From Chitinophaga jiangningensis (GTDB taxonomy: Bacteria > Bacteroidota > Bacteroidia > Chitinophagales > Chitinophagaceae): a stretch of DNA of 64,000 nt. Positions 60,953 through 64,000 of this stretch are shown one piece after another; position 1 is the stretch's first letter; each line of letters opens with the position of its first letter. The notes below the pieces were generated by a model, which was not told where the DNA came from, ran no database searches, and saw only the letters and a list, made by a program, of their open reading frames with translations. Made by a program: the position numbers and the translations under genes. The stretch lies in NCBI RefSeq assembly GCF_900142605.1, contig NZ_FRBL01000009.1, forward strand, positions 186,001 to 250,000, read 5' to 3'.

Positions 60953-61975
60953 TTAATAAATGTGGACTCCCAAACTGTCAGTATGAAATTTGAATCCTGC
61001 AGAAAGTTGCAGGGCTTGCAAAACCTGGTATAGGTCTTTGTCTTTGAATGTTCCGGTGATAATTTCCTGGTTGTAGCTATCGTTTTTCAGTTCTATATGA
61101 ATGCCATACCACCTTTCTAATTCCTGAAGGATTTCGGGCAGACTTTGTTGTTTAAAGGAAAGCTGGTTATTTAACCAGCCGGTTTCTGCCAGCTGGCCGG
61201 TGCTGGTATCTGTTGCCATATTTTTGACGGAATAGTCAACAGTTGCAGGCTGATCTGATGTGTTGGCGCTATTGGTGGCAATCACCGCCTTCTGACCTGG
61301 CAGCAACAGAATTTTTCTGCCGTTGCCTTCTTTCAGGTCCACTTCCAGTTTACCCTGTATCAGGGAGGTTTCAACTGCCCCCTGACCCGGATAGGCTTTA
61401 ATATTCAGGGTGGTTCCCAGCACACGTACATCTATTTTCCCCACATGTACGATAAAAGGGTTATTGGCATCACTCACCACATCGAAATAGGCTTCACCGG
61501 TAAGCGTAACTTCCCTTTTGCCCTGTACAGATGCAATACGGCTATCTGCATTTAACCATACCCGTGTACCGTCTTCCAGCACTACATTCGTCCTGGAACC
61601 AGGCCTGGTCGATATTTCCCGGGCGGTGATAGATTTATAATTCTTCTTTCCATAGAAATGCCAACCGGCAGCACTTACGATCAACGCTGCTACGGCAGCT
61701 GCTGCAGCCCATTTCAGGAAAGGCAACAGGCGGCGGTGTGGTGCAGGTGTTTCCTCACTTAAGTGGAGTTGTGCCAGGCGGGACTGCAACATCCGCTCTT
61801 CCTCTCCCTCTGCGAGCATAGGTGTACTGTCCAGCTCTTCCAGCAGGGATGCGCTGTATTGCATGGCTGTATCCTGCTTCAACAGTGCTTCCAGCTCTTC
61901 CAATTCGGAAGGCGTGGCTTCACCGGCGAGCTTACGTGTAATCAGATACCACCCTCTTTCGTTTTCCATATGCAT
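60953..61975 (-). CDS. FecR-family anti-sigma factor
   Basis: Inner-membrane anti-sigma protein of 340 residues: cytoplasmic N-terminal region (about 1-85), a membrane helix at about 88-106 (A-A-A-A-A-V-A-A-L-I-V-S-A-A-G-W), the FecR domain with L-E-D-G-T-R-V-W-L-N-A-D-S-R-I and a C-terminal S-L-P-E-I-L-Q-E-L-E-R-W-Y-G-I-H-I segment. An in-frame ATG at 61969 would remove two residues. It precedes susC on the minus strand, while its probable sigma factor is encoded divergently 118 bp away, unlike the other two loci. Confidence 0.93.
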   Translation of the reverse strand: MHMENERGWYLITRKLAGEATPSELEELEALLKQDTAMQYSASLLEELDSTPMLAEGEEERMLQSRLAQLHLSEETPAPHRRLLPFLKWAAAAAVAALIVSAAGWHFYGKKNYKSITAREISTRPGSRTNVVLEDGTRVWLNADSRIASVQGKREVTLTGEAYFDVVSDANNPFIVHVGKIDVRVLGTTLNIKAYPGQGAVETSLIQGKLEVDLKEGNGRKILLLPGQKAVIATNSANTSDQPATVDYSVKNMATDTSTGQLAETGWLNNQLSFKQQSLPEILQELERWYGIHIELKNDSYNQEIITGTFKDKDLYQVLQALQLSAGFKFHTDSLGVHIY

Positions 61976-62093
61976 AAAGGAGTGTGAAATCTGAAAAAAC
62001 CCCTAAAAGAATTTTAAAAAAACAAAATAACATCAGGTTAGGACAATCAAGCATTATCCTGCAAGGCATAATAATGATTACTTTACAGCCGAG

Positions 62094-62669
62094 ATGACCA
62101 AAATCGCTATTAGTGAATTAATTGAGAAGATTGTTATGTTTGATGATCAGCAGGCATTTAAGCTGATCTATCAGCATTACTTTATCCGTTTGTTCCGACT
62201 AAGTTTTTCTATTGTTAAAACAAAAGAGCTGGCAGAAGAAATTACCAATGATGCCCTGGTAATGCTGTGGCACAAGCGTACACGACTGCCCGCCATTCAC
62301 AACCTGGACATATATCTTTACACAGCAGTAAAAAATGATTCTGTTACCAAACTGAATAAGGAGCAGGCAAAATACACCACCGACATCAGCACCGTGATGG
62401 GTGAAATGGTACAGATCACCGCTGATCCGGAGAAACTTATGATTTCCGCAGAAATGGCCAAACAACTCACTGCTGCCATTGCCAGTCTCCCACCCCGCTG
62501 CCGGCTGATCTTTAAACTGATCAAGGAAGATGGCATGAAATATAAGGAAGTTGCGGCATTGCTGGATTTATCCGTTAAAACGGTGGAAGCACAACTGACC
62601 ATTGCCGTGAAGAAAATTATGACTGTCACACAGCTGCGCGTCAACTCCCGGAAAACATCCCAACTTTAA
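62094..62669 (+). CDS. ECF-type RNA polymerase sigma factor, divergent from fecR
   Basis: Sigma factor of 191 residues. Region 2 has A-F-K-L-I-Y-Q-H-Y-F-I-R-L-F and E-L-A-E-E-I-T-N-D-A-L-V-M-L-W; region 4 has L-P-P-R-C-R-L-I-F-K-L-I and Y-K-E-V-A-A-L-L-D-L-S-V-K-T-V-E-A-Q-L. It is the probable partner of the FecR protein encoded on the opposite strand, with 118 bp between starts, so one spacer would hold both promoters. The last four bases overlap the end of the convergent PorP/SprF gene, leaving no room for a terminator. Confidence 0.92.
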   Translation: MTKIAISELIEKIVMFDDQQAFKLIYQHYFIRLFRLSFSIVKTKELAEEITNDALVMLWHKRTRLPAIHNLDIYLYTAVKNDSVTKLNKEQAKYTTDISTVMGEMVQITADPEKLMISAEMAKQLTAAIASLPPRCRLIFKLIKEDGMKYKEVAALLDLSVKTVEAQLTIAVKKIMTVTQLRVNSRKTSQL

Positions 62670-63646
62670 AAATATCTTGGTGACGCCACTCTCGCCCGTG
62701 GAGGGTTGAAGAAATAGCTGATTGAAATTTCATTCGTGGGATACCCTCCCATCCCCACTACATTCGTTGTATATTCATAAGCGTAGCCCAAACGTATTTT
62801 ATCAGCAATAAACACCTGTGCCATGCCTATGATAGCACCGGATTTATTCAGGTCCTTCTGAATCCGCTCCTTTTGAAAAATGGCCGTGCGATAGCCGGCG
62901 CCGATCCAGAACATACTCTTGAGTATTAAAAAGGCATTTACATCCAGGCTGGTGGGGCCTGCGAAATCCTCCTTCACCAGCATAGCAGGCTTTAATTGCA
63001 GATTTTCCGAAAAAGTGAGTAATGCACCTGCTGTAGCGTACAAGTGTACTTTACGCTCCGCAAATATATTCCCGGGGTCTTTTTTGGCATCATAGGCGGA
63101 GGTGAGCAGGTTATCAACGGACAATCCGGCAAAAAAGGTATTGGAGCTATAATATATCCCAAACCTTGCATCGGGAGTAAACTTATTCCGGAGTGAGTTA
63201 TGGAGTAATGGATCACTGTCAACCGGATCAGTAGGATCATATTCATCTACCCGTATCCTGCTTTGTATAAAACCAGCACTAACGCCAATGGATAAACGCT
63301 TTTCCAGTTCATATGCGCCTATGGGTATCCGGAAGGCGAAGCTGCCGTAGAGGTTGGTGGTACCCTGCAATCCAATTTCATCGTTGGACATATTGAGTCC
63401 AAGGCCGTATTTGCCTTCACGCGCCACACCGTCAACCGCCAGTGCCACCGACCGTGGTGCACCCGGGAAACCGGTCCACTGGTTGCGGTAAAATGCATTG
63501 ATGTTCCAGGTTTCCCTGTAGCCTGCATATGCCGGGTTGATATATAAGCCGCTGAAAACATACTGGCTAAGCTGAGCATCCTGTTGTGCGTTTGCGGATA
63601 GTCCGCAACCAATATAAAGTAACAACATCATCAGGCTCTTTTTCAT
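62666..63646 (-). CDS. PorP/SprF-family type IX secretion-associated outer-membrane protein
   Basis: Outer-membrane protein of 326 residues with a signal peptide ending A-N-A-Q (about 21). The N-terminus of the mature part, D-A-Q-L-S-Q-Y-V-F-S-G-L-Y-I-N-P-A-Y-A-G-Y-R, is the hallmark of PorP/SprF proteins, followed by N-A-F-Y-R-N-Q-W-T-G-F-P-G-A-P and about 12-14 beta strands. SprF is needed for type IX secretion of the adhesin SprB in Flavobacterium, and such genes are usually placed next to a large cargo gene. That fits here: the gene directly upstream encodes a protein with the matching C-terminal sorting domain, so the pair is likely dedicated. Confidence 0.92.
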   Translation of the reverse strand: MKKSLMMLLLYIGCGLSANAQQDAQLSQYVFSGLYINPAYAGYRETWNINAFYRNQWTGFPGAPRSVALAVDGVAREGKYGLGLNMSNDEIGLQGTTNLYGSFAFRIPIGAYELEKRLSIGVSAGFIQSRIRVDEYDPTDPVDSDPLLHNSLRNKFTPDARFGIYYSSNTFFAGLSVDNLLTSAYDAKKDPGNIFAERKVHLYATAGALLTFSENLQLKPAMLVKEDFAGPTSLDVNAFLILKSMFWIGAGYRTAIFQKERIQKDLNKSGAIIGMAQVFIADKIRLGYAYEYTTNVVGMGGYPTNEISISYFFNPPRARVASPRYF

Positions 63647-63677
63647 AGCTTACGATTTAACTATAATCAATAATGAC

Positions 63678-64000
63678 TTACTTTCTTAAGATCAGCACAT
63701 TCCCTTTATAGGTATGCCAAACATTATTACTGTCTTTCACTTTCAGAATATAGAAGTAGGTACCCTCATTCAGGCCGCTGCCGTCCCAGTCGTTGCGGTA
63801 GTTTTTCTGGTGGTATACGTTCGCATTCCAACGGTTAAAGAACAGGATTTCATTTTCTGAATAGAGCTCCAGTCCTTTGATCACGAACCTGTCGTTTTGC
63901 CCGCTGCCATTAGGCGTGATCACATTCGGAATATGGAATGGAATCACTTCCTTCACTACCGAGGCTTTATTATTGGATAGATCCTTATCTACCTGAGGAC
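63678..64000 (-). CDS. type IX secretion cargo with gliding-motility C-terminal domain, partial (C-terminal end)
   Basis: Only the C-terminal ~107 residues are inside the window; the frame stays open to the edge. The sequence I-P-N-V-I-T-P-N-G-S-G-Q-N-D-R-F and the following G-L-E-L-Y-S-E-N-E-I-L-F-F-N-R-W-N-A-N-V-Y, D-W-D-G-S-G-L-N-E-G-T-Y-F-Y and final G-N-V-L-I-L-R-K match the gliding motility-associated C-terminal (type B) sorting domain. Such proteins are often very long surface adhesins exported by the type IX system. It lies 31 bp upstream of the PorP/SprF gene, its likely helper. Confidence 0.9.
   Translation of the reverse strand, partial: PQVDKDLSNNKASVVKEVIPFHIPNVITPNGSGQNDRFVIKGLELYSENEILFFNRWNANVYHQKNYRNDWDGSGLNEGTYFYILKVKDSNNVWHTYKGNVLILRK

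Noticed and set aside
1..64000. tRNA, rRNA, CRISPR arrays, prophage or complete insertion sequences
   Set aside because: No cloverleaf-like sequence, regularly spaced direct repeats, transposase or phage genes were recognised in the window.

Overview
The window is from a Bacteroidota chromosome, most like the Chitinophagaceae (a Chitinophaga-type soil polysaccharide degrader); this is an inference. It rests on four SusC/SusD pairs, three ECF sigma/FecR pairs, DUF4249, GLPGLI, PorP/SprF and gliding-motility C-terminal proteins, and the lack of Shine-Dalgarno sequences, with A-rich stretches before start codons instead. No tRNA, rRNA, CRISPR array, phage or complete insertion sequence was seen.

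Layout. 0-0.7 kb: NarL-type response regulator ending in a BIME-like inverted repeat. 0.7-13.4 kb: an amino-sugar utilisation locus. A divergent LacI regulator faces susC-susD-esterase-GH109-nagB-sugar MFS-nagA, which would bind, import and cleave an N-acetylhexosamine-containing glycan and convert amino-sugar phosphate to fructose-6-phosphate. No amino-sugar kinase is present. 13.4-26.7 kb: mostly single genes with a redox or electrophile-stress flavour (DinB, Crp/Fnr, AraC, NmrA-type reductase, nitroreductase, DUF1304, OhrR-type MarR, RibD-like reductase, LysE exporter, extradiol dioxygenase, DsbA/YjbH-like protein, HxlR regulator, GH18, quinone oxidoreductase, M48 protease), with several short palindromic candidate operators. 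26.8-29.0 kb: secreted pectin methylesterase (CE8) and pectate lyase (PL1). 29.4-32.7 kb: TonB-dependent receptor with a DUF4249 lipoprotein.

33.1-51.2 kb: two same-strand loci of identical logic, ECF sigma - FecR - STN-type SusC - SusD - TlpA-like thioredoxin(s). The first has two DUF4369-type thioredoxins; the second has one thioredoxin with a helical C-terminal half. Neither has a hydrolase, so the imported ligand is unknown. A stand-alone UBP zinc finger gene lies between them. 51.3-55.6 kb: small lipoprotein, then an OMP beta-barrel protein paired with GLPGLI. 55.7-62.7 kb: a third ECF/FecR/SusC/SusD locus in which the sigma gene is divergent. 62.7-64 kb: PorP/SprF protein and the C-terminal end of a type IX secretion cargo that runs off the window.

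The less ordinary signals are: (1) intergenic palindromes whose hairpins are closed as C-GNA-G triloops, some in pairs like REP/BIME elements; (2) two identical TTGTACAA boxes 21 bp apart before a quinone oxidoreductase; (3) a perfect FNR-type box next to a Crp/Fnr gene whose recognition helix carries the matching E-T-L-S-R residues; (4) a tandem alpha/beta-hydrolase whose second copy has lost its nucleophile; (5) the paired sigma-SusCD-thioredoxin loci. All operator and function assignments were made by eye from sequence.
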